Part shown: positions 17,053 through 28,312 of the stretch, one piece after another | How positions within the stretch are numbered: the first letter of the stretch is position 1 | Layout of the letters: every line of letters begins with the position of its first letter | Assembly (NCBI GenBank): GCA_032334235.1 | Contig: JAVSGI010000003.1 | Coordinates: 1,426,001-1,490,000 of the forward strand | From: Paracoccaceae bacterium Fryx2 | GTDB taxonomy: Bacteria > Pseudomonadota > Alphaproteobacteria > Rhodobacterales > Rhodobacteraceae | Direction: 5' to 3' | DNA: 64,000 bases | Program-made: the position numbers and the translations under genes | Notes under the pieces: generated by a model | The model's input: the letters and a program-made list of their open reading frames with translations, nothing else | The model's database searches: none | Told to the model about the DNA's origin: nothing

Positions 17053-20000
17053 TTTAGTTCTGTACCGTTGGACTCAATCGGAAGCGCTCGCGCTTCGGAA
17101 TATCATCAATCAGAATCTCGCACTCTCGCGCAAGCGCAGACTTATGACTGAGTGGATCTGAAACGACCGTTAGATGCGCCGCAACCCGTGAAGCAGCATC
17201 AAATTGAATTCGATAAATGAAATAGCGCTTTCTGTACTTCTCAGCAGCGGCAACTTCATTCTCGGTTAGCCGAACAGCTCCCGATTTCACCTCTACAAAA
17301 CGATCAATGAGTTTAATCCGTTTTGGATCACTTCGGAATGCCTCTCGATCCTCTGCAGTTGCAAAGCTTATGCAATCGCATCCGAAAGCATCCTTACCCT
17401 GCAACCTAGAAACCTGAATTGGGAAGCGTCCCGACTCCTCTTCGAACAATACAGCCCATTGCTCTGCATCCGTCGGTGCCTCAACGTCAGAGTTTTGGCT
17501 GGTACCGCGCCCAGGTTTCGAAATACGGACGCCAATCTTTCTTCCCACCCGCTCATTGCCCGAAGGAACATCAAGCTTTGTTGAGGTCACACCGGATACA
17601 AGATCGCTGCCTAATAGACTAGATGGAGCAGGCGCAGGCGCAGGCTTTGTAGTGGCTTTCAACTCTGAAGGATCAGTTTTTGGCATGGTGCCTGCAGGCT
17701 CCCCCGCCCCACTACCTTTCGCAAACGTTTCTGCGTCCAGCGCTCCAACATCATCGGCGCCTGAAATTGTATCCTCTGCGCCAGAAAGTAGTGCGTCAAA
17801 CTCCTCCTTTGTCAGGTTGCTCAACAAACGGCGCAATTGAAGCGTTCGTAAGTGGCTACCTTCCGCTGCCAAAAGCTTCTCAAAGTCGTCTCCGCTCTTA
17901 AGTTCAAATAGCTCGGCCAATCCATCGCTGATCGCGGTAACAGCTCGAAGCATTAGCTCATCGGCTCTATGTGACAAGTCTACTGCAATGATTAATACAT
18001 CGCCATCCAGAATGTATTTACCGGCGTCCAATTTTCCCGGGAATATATTCTTGCCAAGACTAAACTCTACATCCGCTTCGACAACGATCCTAAGCACAAG
18101 CTGGTCCAAACGTCTTAGACGCGCGGTCTCCACCGATTGAGACAACCGGAAAGCCCTTATGAATGGGAGACTATCTAAAAATAGACTTCTCAGTTTCGCT
18201 GCAACAATGCCCTCTTCTTCGACCAGCCGAGTGACGGTCAGACTGAAATCTTGCTTGCTGAGAGGTGCGACCCCAAACCTAGCTTGAACCTCGACGGCAC
18301 TTAGACGCGGTGGAATATCCAAAAGGGCTAGATATTCACGGATCGCGGCTGGAAAGTTATCGCGATCAAGATACAGTGCTTCTCCGGTCCGGACCCATTT
18401 GACTTCCCCGCCTTTTCTAACTTGCACCTCGCCGAATTCACGGAAATTCCGTGCCGGCTCCTGAGATCGCGAAGCATCAAACCCGGCTAGATCAAGAACT
18501 TGAACATAGAGGCGACGCACTAAGTCTGGACCTGGATCGCGGAGCTTCAACGAGCCAAGAAGACGATAGATTTCCACCTCGGACAGATCAGAAAGCTGGC
18601 CCGGTACACCGGCGTGTAACAGTCCCCTCGCCCATAAAACACGACTGAGGCCAAACTGGGCTTCGCCTGTTTCCGAAGGACGTTTCGGAGTCTTGAAGAG
18701 CTTTGTGAGACTCCCCGGCGTCACCATCGCCTCAACTGGGGCCGCCCTAGTACCATCGGCAGCCTCGAGCCAATTCTTCGTCTGGATTGCCTCACGAACG
18801 AGATCGGGCAAGACGCCATGGTAGGGCCTAAATGCACCTCTGCCGGAGCGCGCCATGACCCGTGTCTCAAACCCCGAGCCACTTATAGGATCGAAGCGCC
18901 TATCAAGGGCCAGCCATGCAAGAATCGCTTCACTTGGTGCGGAGGCCAAGATGCCGTCGAGACCAACAATTGACACGAAATCTGACTTCAAGCTGCTTCC
19001 CCAACGCAGTTCCGAAGTCCTCACCTCCGCCCGGTGCGTCTCATCAGAAATCTCGAATTGATCTGGCAACGCGGCCATAACTTGCTTTTGGACCGAATAG
19101 GGGATTGGCATCAAAATTTCGGAAGGCCACTCGTGCACGCCTATCCACTTGAAGAAGTCAGCAACCCCGACGCCATCAATCGAGATTCCGTTTGCGGATA
19201 AATCGGCAAGCAGTAGCTGTGGCTGGCTAAAGTAGAGCGCACCGCTGATTGTTCCAATTTGCCCATATTCTGCCGAAAGATGAACCGATTGTGCGTCGCG
19301 CCAAAATCCATCCTGGCACAGTACTTCTGTCAAGCCGATTGGAAACGCAGCGTCCTTGGCAACCGTCTCCCGAAGTTGAAAGAGGGAAAGCAATAATTCG
19401 CGCCGAACCCTTTCTGGATCAGCCCCACGTTTAATTGTCGCCACCGCCTGTTTTCGCAATGATGTAATGACACCCTCTGAGTTGAACTCGTGAATGCCAA
19501 ACCCCTGCAAAAGACGAAAACGTTCCCGTGGCTGGCCACCCAATCCAATAACGATTTTCGACCAGAGCTCAGGGTGCAGGAACTTGGCGCGCGCCCAGCG
19601 TGGAAGGACAGGTGGCCGCCCGGCAGATGGTGGCGGAAAGCAGCTATTCTGTTGTGTTAGGGCTCGCTCACTTGAATCTAATAGCAATGATCTGTCGTGA
19701 TAGTCTGTCGGAAGCCACTTAGCAAAACCGACAACTAAAGCTGCACGCTCTTCGATGCTCAAGCTTGCTCCTGCAAGCGTTTTTAGCGCGTCTGCCGGGT
19801 CTAGCTGCTGGACACCCAGTAGCTCAAGTGTTTCTTGATCTTTGTCATTGCGGCTTGTGGCAAGTGTTCCAAACAACCGCTTAGGAAGATACAGATCATA
19901 TTCCTTTGGGCCAACCTTGGTTTCTGAAGCCGCTTTGCGCTTTCCCTCCATCGTCGGAATGAGTGACTTCATTGCCGCAGACTTATAGACTTTTAATTCA

Positions 20001-20137
20001 AATTTACGCAGCGCTTCCGGAAAAATGCCACTTCGCGTCAGAAAGCCAATCGCATTGAAGGTGGGAATGCTTTTCGTTAGCTCATTTAAGAATTCAGAGT
20101 ATGAGATCGCCAAGACCTCAAGAACGTCATCATTTAA

Positions 20138-21447
20138 GGGCACCTCTATAAATTGCCCCATCCCCCGCACTTCGGTATGGTGAGACAGTGAACTGGCATT
20201 GGGGATGCAACGATGGCGCAGATGGGTTTTTTCGATCTTTCGGACCGTTACGCGAGCCTCGATGCCAAAAGGGATCCGCTGGTCGAAATTGATGCCGTCG
20301 TGCCGTGGGAGGAGTTTCGTCCGGCTCTTGAGCGGGTCTGGCGCAAGCCTGTTGCGGATCGCAAGTCCCGCGCGGGGCGCAAGCCGATAGATGCGGTGCT
20401 GATGTTCAAGACGCTGGTTCTGAGCGCGCTTTACAACCTGTCGGATGATCAGATCGAATATCAGGTCCGCGACCGGCTTTCCTTTATGCGCTTCCTGGGG
20501 TTGGGCCTTGGTGACCGGGTGCCCGACGCCAAGACGGTGTGGCTGTATCGCGATGCGCTGGCGCAGGCCGGCAAGGTGGAGGAGTTGTTCGGGTTGTTTG
20601 ACGGTCATTTGGCGCGGCGGGGCTACATTGCGCGCGGCGGTCAGATCCTGGACGCCTCCATCGTGCCGGTGCCGCGCAATCACAACACGCGCGATGAAAA
20701 CGCAACGATCAAGAAGGGCGAGGTCCCCGAGGATTGGGCTGATAAGCCAGCGAAACGGGTGCAAAAGGATGTGGACGCACGTTGGACGAAAAAGCACGGC
20801 AAGAGCCACTACGGCTACAAGAACCATGTGAATGTGGACCGCACGCATAAGCTGGTCCGGCGCTACCACGTCACCGACGCCGCTGTGCATGACAGCCAGG
20901 CAGTGGATCATCTGCTGATGCAGGGCAACACCGGGTCTGGCGTGTGGGCGGATGCTGCTTATCGGTCCGAGGAGATGGAGGCCAAACTCCGCGCCTTAAA
21001 ACTGAAAAGCCACATCCACCGCAAGGGCAATCGGGGCAAGCCGCTGACCGACCAGGCCAAGGGCAGCAACCGCACCAAATCCACCGTGCGGGTCCGGGTT
21101 GAGCACATCTTCGGCGCGCAGGCCAACGACATGGGCGGCACCCTGGTGCGCACCATCGGCTTGGTGCGGGCGAAGGCCAAAGTCGGCATGAAGAATCTCG
21201 CCTACAACATGCGCCGCCTCGGCCAACTGGGTCGCATCAACCCGCACCCAGCCTGAAAACGGTCGGCCAAGGACGCAGATCGCCCCGCGCATCGCTAAAA
21301 ACGGCCCTGAACCGAAGGTCCGCGAGGCGAAATGGGCGGCAGATCATAAAAACCAAGGCAACAATCGGTCAGCTGAAGGTCGCTGCCGCGCTTCGGGCAG
21401 AACCTGCTATGCCGTTGCCGCGAAAACAGTCAAAAATCGAGGTGCCC
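20138..21447 (+). mobile_element. IS5-family element, copy 2 (1,310 bp)
   Basis: This complete copy has GGGCACCTC/GAGGTGCCC ends and TTAA duplications at 20134-20137 and 21448-21451. It interrupts the large ATPase gene between its second and third pieces and lies opposite to that gene's reading direction. Confidence 0.96.
20213..21256 (+). CDS. IS5-family DDE transposase (copy 2)
   Basis: This intact 347-residue transposase is identical to copies 1 and 3. Its reading frame ends 191 bp before the element's right end. The left end of the element lies only 75 bp upstream, so the promoter must sit in that short stretch. Confidence 0.95.
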   Translation: MAQMGFFDLSDRYASLDAKRDPLVEIDAVVPWEEFRPALERVWRKPVADRKSRAGRKPIDAVLMFKTLVLSALYNLSDDQIEYQVRDRLSFMRFLGLGLGDRVPDAKTVWLYRDALAQAGKVEELFGLFDGHLARRGYIARGGQILDASIVPVPRNHNTRDENATIKKGEVPEDWADKPAKRVQKDVDARWTKKHGKSHYGYKNHVNVDRTHKLVRRYHVTDAAVHDSQAVDHLLMQGNTGSGVWADAAYRSEEMEAKLRALKLKSHIHRKGNRGKPLTDQAKGSNRTKSTVRVRVEHIFGAQANDMGGTLVRTIGLVRAKAKVGMKNLAYNMRRLGQLGRINPHPA

Positions 21448-21893
21448 TTAAGTCAGAATCGACGTTGAGGGTCTTTCTGTTCGAATCGAGCTCCAGTGAT
21501 GCATGAAATAGTGCAGGAAAAGGCAACGGCACATCCGTTGGAAAGAAACTATGGAGACGCCCTGCCGAATTCGGTTTATCCAATCGAACGGCTATTGCAA
21601 TCTCATAGGTCTTCAATGATTCATTTAGATCGTTTGTTACTTCAATTTCGCCCTTTCGTCGATGGCAAATCCAAGTCTCCTCGATTTTAACGCCATTATC
21701 TTCGATTTCTAGAACGTACTTCTGCCCTACTTTCGGGCGCCGCGCCCACCGAACATCGATTTCGCCAGGCGAATGAAGAATGATTTCCTCAAGCGACTCA
21801 ACAAACAGCAGGAAATGCGGCTTGAATTCCTTAAGCTGCGTCAGGGCTCGCTGCCGTGCTTGCTGAGACGAAAAAGCTGCGACAACGACCGTA

Positions 21894-23203
21894 GGGCACC
21901 TCTATAAATTGCCCCATCCCCCGCACTTCGGTATGGTGAGACAGTGAACTGGCATTGGGGATGCAACGATGGCGCAGATGGGTTTTTTCGATCTTTCGGA
22001 CCGTTACGCGAGCCTCGATGCCAAAAGGGATCCGCTGGTCGAAATTGATGCCGTCGTGCCGTGGGAGGAGTTTCGTCCGGCTCTTGAGCGGGTCTGGCGC
22101 AAGCCTGTTGCGGATCGCAAGTCCCGCGCGGGGCGCAAGCCGATAGATGCGGTGCTGATGTTCAAGACGCTGGTTCTGAGCGCGCTTTACAACCTGTCGG
22201 ATGATCAGATCGAATATCAGGTCCGCGACCGGCTTTCCTTTATGCGCTTCCTGGGGTTGGGCCTTGGTGACCGGGTGCCCGACGCCAAGACGGTGTGGCT
22301 GTATCGCGATGCGCTGGCGCAGGCCGGCAAGGTGGAGGAGTTGTTCGGGTTGTTTGACGGTCATTTGGCGCGGCGGGGCTACATTGCGCGCGGCGGTCAG
22401 ATCCTGGACGCCTCCATCGTGCCGGTGCCGCGCAATCACAACACGCGCGATGAAAACGCAACGATCAAGAAGGGCGAGGTCCCCGAGGATTGGGCTGATA
22501 AGCCAGCGAAACGGGTGCAAAAGGATGTGGACGCACGTTGGACGAAAAAGCACGGCAAGAGCCACTACGGCTACAAGAACCATGTGAATGTGGACCGCAC
22601 GCATAAGCTGGTCCGGCGCTACCACGTCACCGACGCCGCTGTGCATGACAGCCAGGCAGTGGATCATCTGCTGATGCAGGGCAACACCGGGTCTGGCGTG
22701 TGGGCGGATGCTGCTTATCGGTCCGAGGAGATGGAGGCCAAACTCCGCGCCTTAAAACTGAAAAGCCACATCCACCGCAAGGGCAATCGGGGCAAGCCGC
22801 TGACCGACCAGGCCAAGGGCAGCAACCGCACCAAATCCACCGTGCGGGTCCGGGTTGAGCACATCTTCGGCGCGCAGGCCAACGACATGGGCGGCACCCT
22901 GGTGCGCACCATCGGCTTGGTGCGGGCGAAGGCCAAAGTCGGCATGAAGAATCTCGCCTACAACATGCGCCGCCTCGGCCAACTGGGTCGCATCAACCCG
23001 CACCCAGCCTGAAAACGGTCGGCCAAGGACGCAGATCGCCCCGCGCATCGCTAAAAACGGCCCTGAACCGAAGGTCCGCGAGGCGAAATGGGCGGCAGAT
23101 CATAAAAACCAAGGCAACAATCGGTCAGCTGAAGGTCGCTGCCGCGCTTCGGGCAGAACCTGCTATGCCGTTGCCGCGAAAACAGTCAAAAATCGAGGTG
23201 CCC
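21894..23203 (+). mobile_element. IS5-family element, copy 3 (1,310 bp)
   Basis: This complete copy has CGTA duplications at 21890-21893 and 23204-23207. It interrupts the large ATPase gene after codon 233, between its first and second pieces. Only 446 bp of ATPase gene separate it from copy 2, with both copies in the same orientation. Confidence 0.96.
21969..23012 (+). CDS. IS5-family DDE transposase (copy 3)
   Basis: This intact 347-residue transposase has the same residues as copies 1 and 2. Copies 2 and 3 stand as a direct pair about 1.76 kb apart, so deletion of the DNA between them by homologous recombination is easy. Confidence 0.95.
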   Translation: MAQMGFFDLSDRYASLDAKRDPLVEIDAVVPWEEFRPALERVWRKPVADRKSRAGRKPIDAVLMFKTLVLSALYNLSDDQIEYQVRDRLSFMRFLGLGLGDRVPDAKTVWLYRDALAQAGKVEELFGLFDGHLARRGYIARGGQILDASIVPVPRNHNTRDENATIKKGEVPEDWADKPAKRVQKDVDARWTKKHGKSHYGYKNHVNVDRTHKLVRRYHVTDAAVHDSQAVDHLLMQGNTGSGVWADAAYRSEEMEAKLRALKLKSHIHRKGNRGKPLTDQAKGSNRTKSTVRVRVEHIFGAQANDMGGTLVRTIGLVRAKAKVGMKNLAYNMRRLGQLGRINPHPA

Positions 23204-24394
23204 CGTATCGTATCCCGAAGCGCGCATCGCCCTTGCATGGTCTATGAGCGATGTAATAGGTAGACCATCGATTTGGGCCAAGTCAGACCCAACTAATGGA
23301 AACGCCAGCACCGGAACTGGCTTCGGGCCTGAGGAAGCAAGTAATTTCCGAATTTTTGAATTCGTAAGGGCCAAGCTTTCGACATGCCGCACGGCTGCAT
23401 CGCGAGAGAAGCCGATTTCGAGCTCTCCACTCGTGATGAACGGTTCAACCGACCAATTCAGTAATGATCGGAAACCGAGACCCTTTGCACCGATAAGGGC
23501 AACCTTCTGCTCAGGTTTATCGCTCGTATGGGACGTCATTAGCGACCGAACGCCACCAGTACGAAATGGTTTCCCAGTGTTTGCTACACAAAGACCATGT
23601 TCCGTGACATCTATCCGAACCCTGCCTTGGCCGCCTGCCTCCATTGCGGCGTCAGCCGCATTCTGTAGAAGTTCCAGAAGTTCGCGCCCTGCATAGTCCT
23701 TCGCAGTTGATCGTTCGCCCTTGTAATGCCCGGCCATGAAATCTGGTTTCGCAAGATACGCTGCATCCGTTTCAGCGACGCGGCTTCCTACCCAGCTCAG
23801 CCACTCTTCAGAGCTTTCGAAGCAGATTTCATCCGCTTCGTCCACTTCCGCAGGATTCGCGGTCTGTTCATGGTCAATGTCGCCTGTCAGCTGATATGAC
23901 ATTCAAAAACCTCGATGTTAGGTTCCGGTCAGAAGTGGGGGTTTTGTGTGCTCAAGTGTGGGATGCATTGAAACCACCAATTTCGATCGTTTCACCCAAC
24001 AAGGGGGATGACACGTCGGTCGCTGGGTCGGCGGCGAATATAGCCGCTTCGAAGGCTTCCCAGGCATTATTGCGGGTAGCGGCGGCCTCACTGCGCAGTC
24101 GTTGAGCCTCCAACCTTCCGGCATCTAGCGCGGCGATCAGGGCTAACTGGTCGGCTATCGGCGGCAGAGGGAAGGTCAAGGAAAGAAGCACTGGTTTGGA
24201 CACATTCTTCATCATGCCTGACTCAGTTGAAAACTCGCCCAAGATCTGTGACCGCACTGAATGGTGGCGGAGGATGATTGCGGATTTCGCGGAGAATGGG
24301 CGCTGATTTCGCGCGATCGTGGGCACGCGTTTCGCGCCATTCTGGGCAGTCATTTCACGGGATCGTGGGCAGGCTGGCCGACGCTTTCATGGAG

Positions 24395-25156
24395 TCAGGC
24401 TTGAACGATTTGGTCAAGCTTTTTTGTGACGGCGGAGCGCCTGCGCAGGCTTTCACCTGAGAGGGTGAGGCGGTGTGCGTTGTGAACGAGGCGGTCGAGG
24501 ATGGCATCTGCGAGCGTTGGGTCGCCGATGGCTTCGTGCCACTGGTCAACGGGGAGTTGGCTTGTGACGATGGTGGAAGCGCGGCCGTGGCGGTCTTCGA
24601 GGATTTCCAGCAGGTCACGGCGCTCCGGGGCGGTGAGGACGGCGAGGCCCCAATCGTCAATGATCAGCACATCCATGCGGGCGATGGTTTTGAGGATGCG
24701 TTCATGGCGGCCATCGCCACGGGCCAGAGCAAGGGCCTCGAACATGCGCGGCGCACGTTGATAGAGGACGGGCCGCCCATCCCGGCACGCCTTGTGGCCA
24801 AGGGCGCAGGCGATCCAGCTTTTGCCCAAACCGGTCGGCCCGGTTATCAGCAGGTTCTCGTGCCGGGCGATCCAGCCGCCATCGGCAAGATGCGCCATGA
24901 CACTGCGGTCAAGACCACGTGGGCTGCGCAGGTCCAGATCCTCGACGCTGGCATCTTGGCGCAGAGCCGCAAACTTGAGCCGGGAGGCCAGTTTCTTGGT
25001 GTCGCGCTCTGCAGCCTCGCGGTCGACCAGCAGGCCGAGACGCTCTTCGAACGAGAGGGCGTCGAAGGCGGTTGACCTGCGTTGTTCTTCGAGCGCCGAT
25101 GCAATGCCGGTCAGGCCGAGCGCCAACAGTCGGTCGTGGGTGGGATGGGTCAGCAT
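24395..25156 (-). CDS. istB: IstB helper ATPase (element A, copy 3)
   Basis: This intact 253-residue IstB is identical to copy 2, with P-loop GPTGLGKSW. Its start lies 12 bases after the istA stop. Confidence 0.95.
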   Translation of the reverse strand: MLTHPTHDRLLALGLTGIASALEEQRRSTAFDALSFEERLGLLVDREAAERDTKKLASRLKFAALRQDASVEDLDLRSPRGLDRSVMAHLADGGWIARHENLLITGPTGLGKSWIACALGHKACRDGRPVLYQRAPRMFEALALARGDGRHERILKTIARMDVLIIDDWGLAVLTAPERRDLLEILEDRHGRASTIVTSQLPVDQWHEAIGDPTLADAILDRLVHNAHRLTLSGESLRRRSAVTKKLDQIVQA

Positions 25157-25168
25157 TTTAGTCCTTTC

Positions 25169-26707
25169 TCAATGGTAATAGCTGCCGCCACGAATGTTGG
25201 CGTGCTGGAGGGGGGCGACCTCTTCGGAGCCTTCCAGGAAGGCGCGATCGAGGCCGGTCTTGAGGATCGAACGAATGGAGGTGACGGTGCGGGCCCGGAT
25301 GGTCACACCCCGCTGGCAGGCCGCATCAACGCGCTCCGGCCCATAGGTTTTGACCAAGGCCAGCACACCCAGGCAGGTGCGGAACCCCTGTTCAGGATGG
25401 GGGCGGTCAGCCATCACCATCTCGCAAAAGGCGGCGACGGCGGGGCCGGTCTTGGTTGCCTGCGCCAGCATTCTGGCCGGGGTCCATTCGGCAAAGCGAC
25501 GATGGGCCGATGGCATATGGTCGGCCACGGTGACATGGCTGCGCCGCCCCGGGGTGCGCACGTGGCTCGCAACCCTCTGACCACGATGGAATATCTCGAC
25601 CGTCTGGCCGCTTGTGCGAACATCGACCTCTTGTTTGATCAGCGCGAAGGGCACGGAATACCATGAGCTGTCGACCTCAACGTGATAGTCGGGTGCCACG
25701 CGGGCGCGCTTCCAGCGGGCGAAGACATAAGGTTCGGGCGGTAGGGGCTGAAGATTGGGCCGATCCAAAGTGGCAAACAGATCGGCGCGGCTGGCGCCAT
25801 AGCCGCGCATCACGCGCATGTTCAACTCGTCCAGCAGCCGCCGGATCGCCACGTTCAACTCGGCCAATGAGAAGAACCGGTGGTTCCGCAGCCGCGCCAG
25901 AATCCAGCGTTGTGCCACTTGGACAGCCACTTCCACCTTCGCCTTGTCCCGGGGTTTGCGCGGCCGGGCGGGCAGAACGGCGGTGCCATAATGCGCCGCC
26001 ATCTCGGCATAGGTCCGGTTCAGCCCCGGATCAAACCGGTCTGCCTTGATCACGGCGGACTTCAGATTGTCCGGAACCACCGCCTTTGGCACGCCGCCCA
26101 GAAAGGCGAACATCCGGATATGCGCGAGGATCCAATCTTCCAACCCCTCCGATGCCACCGCCTCGGCATAGGTGTGATTCGATGCCCCCATTGCCGCCAC
26201 GAACAGCTTCATGGCCCGCGCTTCGCCGGTCGTGGGGTCGATCACGTCGATGGTGTCGCCGGCAAAGTCAACGAACACCTTCTCGCCGCCCACATGTGTC
26301 TGGCGCATCGTCGGGCGCACCCGACCCTTCCAAGCCTCGTAATGCGTGCAAAACCAAGTATAGGCAAAACCCCCGGGGTGCGCGGCACGGTATTCTTCCC
26401 AGAGCAGCATCCGCGTCACCCCAGGGCGGCGCAACTCGCGGTCAATCTCCGCCCAGTCGGGCACAAGCCGCTCCGCGTCCGGCACCGTGGGCGGGGCTGG
26501 AAACAAAAGAAGTTCAAGGCTGTCGTCATCGATCCCCTCCGGCAAGGGCCACGTGAGCCCGGCATGACGCGCCCGTTGGGTGTAGCTTCCGACGCTCCCC
26601 TTGCTCAGACCGAGGGAAGCGGCAATGGACCGCTCGCTCAGGCCTTGCCCAAGCTTCAATCGCAAAACATCTCGTATCCGGCGCATGTTCAATCGTCCTG
26701 TCGGCAT
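25169..26707 (-). CDS. istA: IstA transposase (element A, copy 3)
   Basis: This intact IstA of about 512 residues is identical to the other copies, with a helix-turn-helix at its N-terminus and a DDE core. The ATG at 26707 is used. Confidence 0.95.
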   Translation of the reverse strand: MPTGRLNMRRIRDVLRLKLGQGLSERSIAASLGLSKGSVGSYTQRARHAGLTWPLPEGIDDDSLELLLFPAPPTVPDAERLVPDWAEIDRELRRPGVTRMLLWEEYRAAHPGGFAYTWFCTHYEAWKGRVRPTMRQTHVGGEKVFVDFAGDTIDVIDPTTGEARAMKLFVAAMGASNHTYAEAVASEGLEDWILAHIRMFAFLGGVPKAVVPDNLKSAVIKADRFDPGLNRTYAEMAAHYGTAVLPARPRKPRDKAKVEVAVQVAQRWILARLRNHRFFSLAELNVAIRRLLDELNMRVMRGYGASRADLFATLDRPNLQPLPPEPYVFARWKRARVAPDYHVEVDSSWYSVPFALIKQEVDVRTSGQTVEIFHRGQRVASHVRTPGRRSHVTVADHMPSAHRRFAEWTPARMLAQATKTGPAVAAFCEMVMADRPHPEQGFRTCLGVLALVKTYGPERVDAACQRGVTIRARTVTSIRSILKTGLDRAFLEGSEEVAPLQHANIRGGSYYH

Positions 26708-27002
26708 CAAGCCACCCCTTCATTCCTGAAGGCGCAACTATCCTCAATTTGCCGACCAGACCTGCCCGCGATCCCGCGAAATCAGTGCCCAGCTTCACGC
26801 GAAATGACTGCCCATGATCCCGTGAAATCGATGCCCACCATCAAGCGAAACACGCAAGGATGATCGCCATGAACCGCGGTTCAATCGGAGAATGCGATCT
26901 AAATGCCGCTCGGAACAACTTGTCGCAAAGCAGTAGTTGGCTCTGAGTTTGTTCAACATAGGCAGCAACGCCCACAAGATTCGCAACGCCATTGGCTCTT
27001 GT

Positions 27003-28312
27003 GGGCACCTCGATTTTTGACTGTTTTCGCGGCAACGGCATAGCAGGTTCTGCCCGAAGCGCGGCAGCGACCTTCAGCTGACCGATTGTTGCCTTGGTTT
27101 TTATGATCTGCCGCCCATTTCGCCTCGCGGACCTTCGGTTCAGGGCCGTTTTTAGCGATGCGCGGGGCGATCTGCGTCCTTGGCCGACCGTTTTCAGGCT
27201 GGGTGCGGGTTGATGCGACCCAGTTGGCCGAGGCGGCGCATGTTGTAGGCGGAGATTCTTCATGCCGACTTTGGCCTTCGCCCGCACCAAGCCGATGGTG
27301 CGCACCAGGGTGCCGCCCATGTCGTTGGCCTGCGCGCCGAAGATGTGCTCAACCCGGACCCGCACGGTGGATTTGGTGCGGTTGCTGCCCTTGGCCTGGT
27401 CGGTCAGCGGCTTGCCCCGATTGCCCTTGCGGTGGATGTGGCTTTTCAGTTTTAAGGCGCGGAGTTTGGCCTCCATCTCCTCGGACCGATAAGCAGCATC
27501 CGCCCACACGCCAGACCCGGTGTTGCCCTGCATCAGCAGATGATCCACTGCCTGGCTGTCATGCACAGCGGCGTCGGTGACGTGGTAGCGCCGGACCAGC
27601 TTATGCGTGCGGTCCACATTCACATGGTTCTTGTAGCCGTAGTGGCTCTTGCCGTGCTTTTTCGTCCAACGTGCGTCCACATCCTTTTGCACCCGTTTCG
27701 CTGGCTTATCAGCCCAATCCTCGGGGACCTCGCCCTTCTTGATCGTTGCGTTTTCATCGCGCGTGTTGTGATTGCGCGGCACCGGCACGATGGAGGCGTC
27801 CAGGATCTGACCGCCGCGCGCAATGTAGCCCCGCCGCGCCAAATGACCGTCAAACAACCCGAACAACTCCTCCACCTTCCGGCCTGCGCCAGCGCATCGC
27901 GATACAGCCACACCGTCTTGGCGTCGGGCACCCGGTCACCAAGGCCCAACCCCAGGAAGCGCATAAAGGAAAGCCGGTCGCGGACCTGATATTCGATCTG
28001 ATCATCCGACAGGTTGTAAAGCGCGCTCAGAACCAGCGTCTTGAACATCAGCACCGCATCTATCGGCTCGCGCCCCGCGCGGGACTTGCGATCCGCAACA
28101 GGCTTGCGCCAGACCCGCTCAAGAGCCGGACGAAACTCCTCCCACGGCACGACGGCATCAATTTCGACCAGCGGATCCCTTTTGGCATCGAGGCTCGCGT
28201 AACGGTCCGAAAGATCGAAAAAACCCATCTGCGCCATCGTTGCATCCCCAATGCCAGTTCACTGTCTCACCATACCGAAGTGCGGGGGATGGGGCAATTT
28301 ATAGAGGTGCCC
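27003..28312 (-). mobile_element. IS5-family element, copy 4 (1,310 bp, mutated)
   Basis: The ends and the TTGT duplications (26999-27002 and 28313-28316) are intact. Inside are one inserted and one deleted base relative to copies 1-3 (near 27250 and 27878), plus at least one substitution near 28068. It is therefore a slightly older or error-prone copy. It interrupts hsdS at the end of its central part. Confidence 0.94.
27194..28237 (-). pseudogene. IS5-family transposase, frameshifted (copy 4)
   Basis: The frame starts normally at 28237 but loses one base near 27878 (CCTTCCGG against CCTTGCCGG in the other copies). It picks up one base near 27250 (GGCGGAGA against GGCGAGA). The part between carries the whole DDE core in the wrong frame, so no active transposase is made from this copy. 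A Lys-to-Glu change near residue 57 is also present. It could still be moved by transposase from copies 1-3. Confidence 0.92.

Larger units (their letters stand above)
17054..23902 (-). pseudogene. Giant GHKL (Hsp90/sacsin-like) ATPase with DUF3883, split by two IS
   Basis: Three pieces (23902-23204, 21889-21448, 20133-17054) join in frame to 4,221 nt and 1,406 residues when two IS5-family copies and their duplications are removed. The N-terminus is a GHKL ATPase: LLELLQNAADAA (N box), CVANTGKPF and GAKGLGFRS. The middle piece restores the Hsp90-type segment HSFFPTDVPLP..NRKTL. The far C-terminus is a DUF3883/NO VEIN domain with GCDCISF and FVEVKSG, a pattern like the D..ExK core of PD-(D/E)XK nucleases. 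It follows hsdS on the same strand 49 bases downstream. A role in defence is inferred from this context; it is split and probably inactive here. Confidence 0.88.
24279..26856 (-). mobile_element. IS21-type element A, copy 3 (complete, 2,578 bp)
   Basis: The element is flanked by the 8-bp duplication AGGATGAT (24271-24278 and 26857-26864). It has the same length and gene content as copies 2 and 4. It splits the second target-recognition half of hsdS between the codons for AII and LRHH. Confidence 0.97.

Noticed and set aside
17054-20911. Apparent 1,285-residue single protein
   Set aside because: Its N-terminal third is the antisense reading of an IS5-family element joined to ATPase sequence. 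The true gene continues across the IS.
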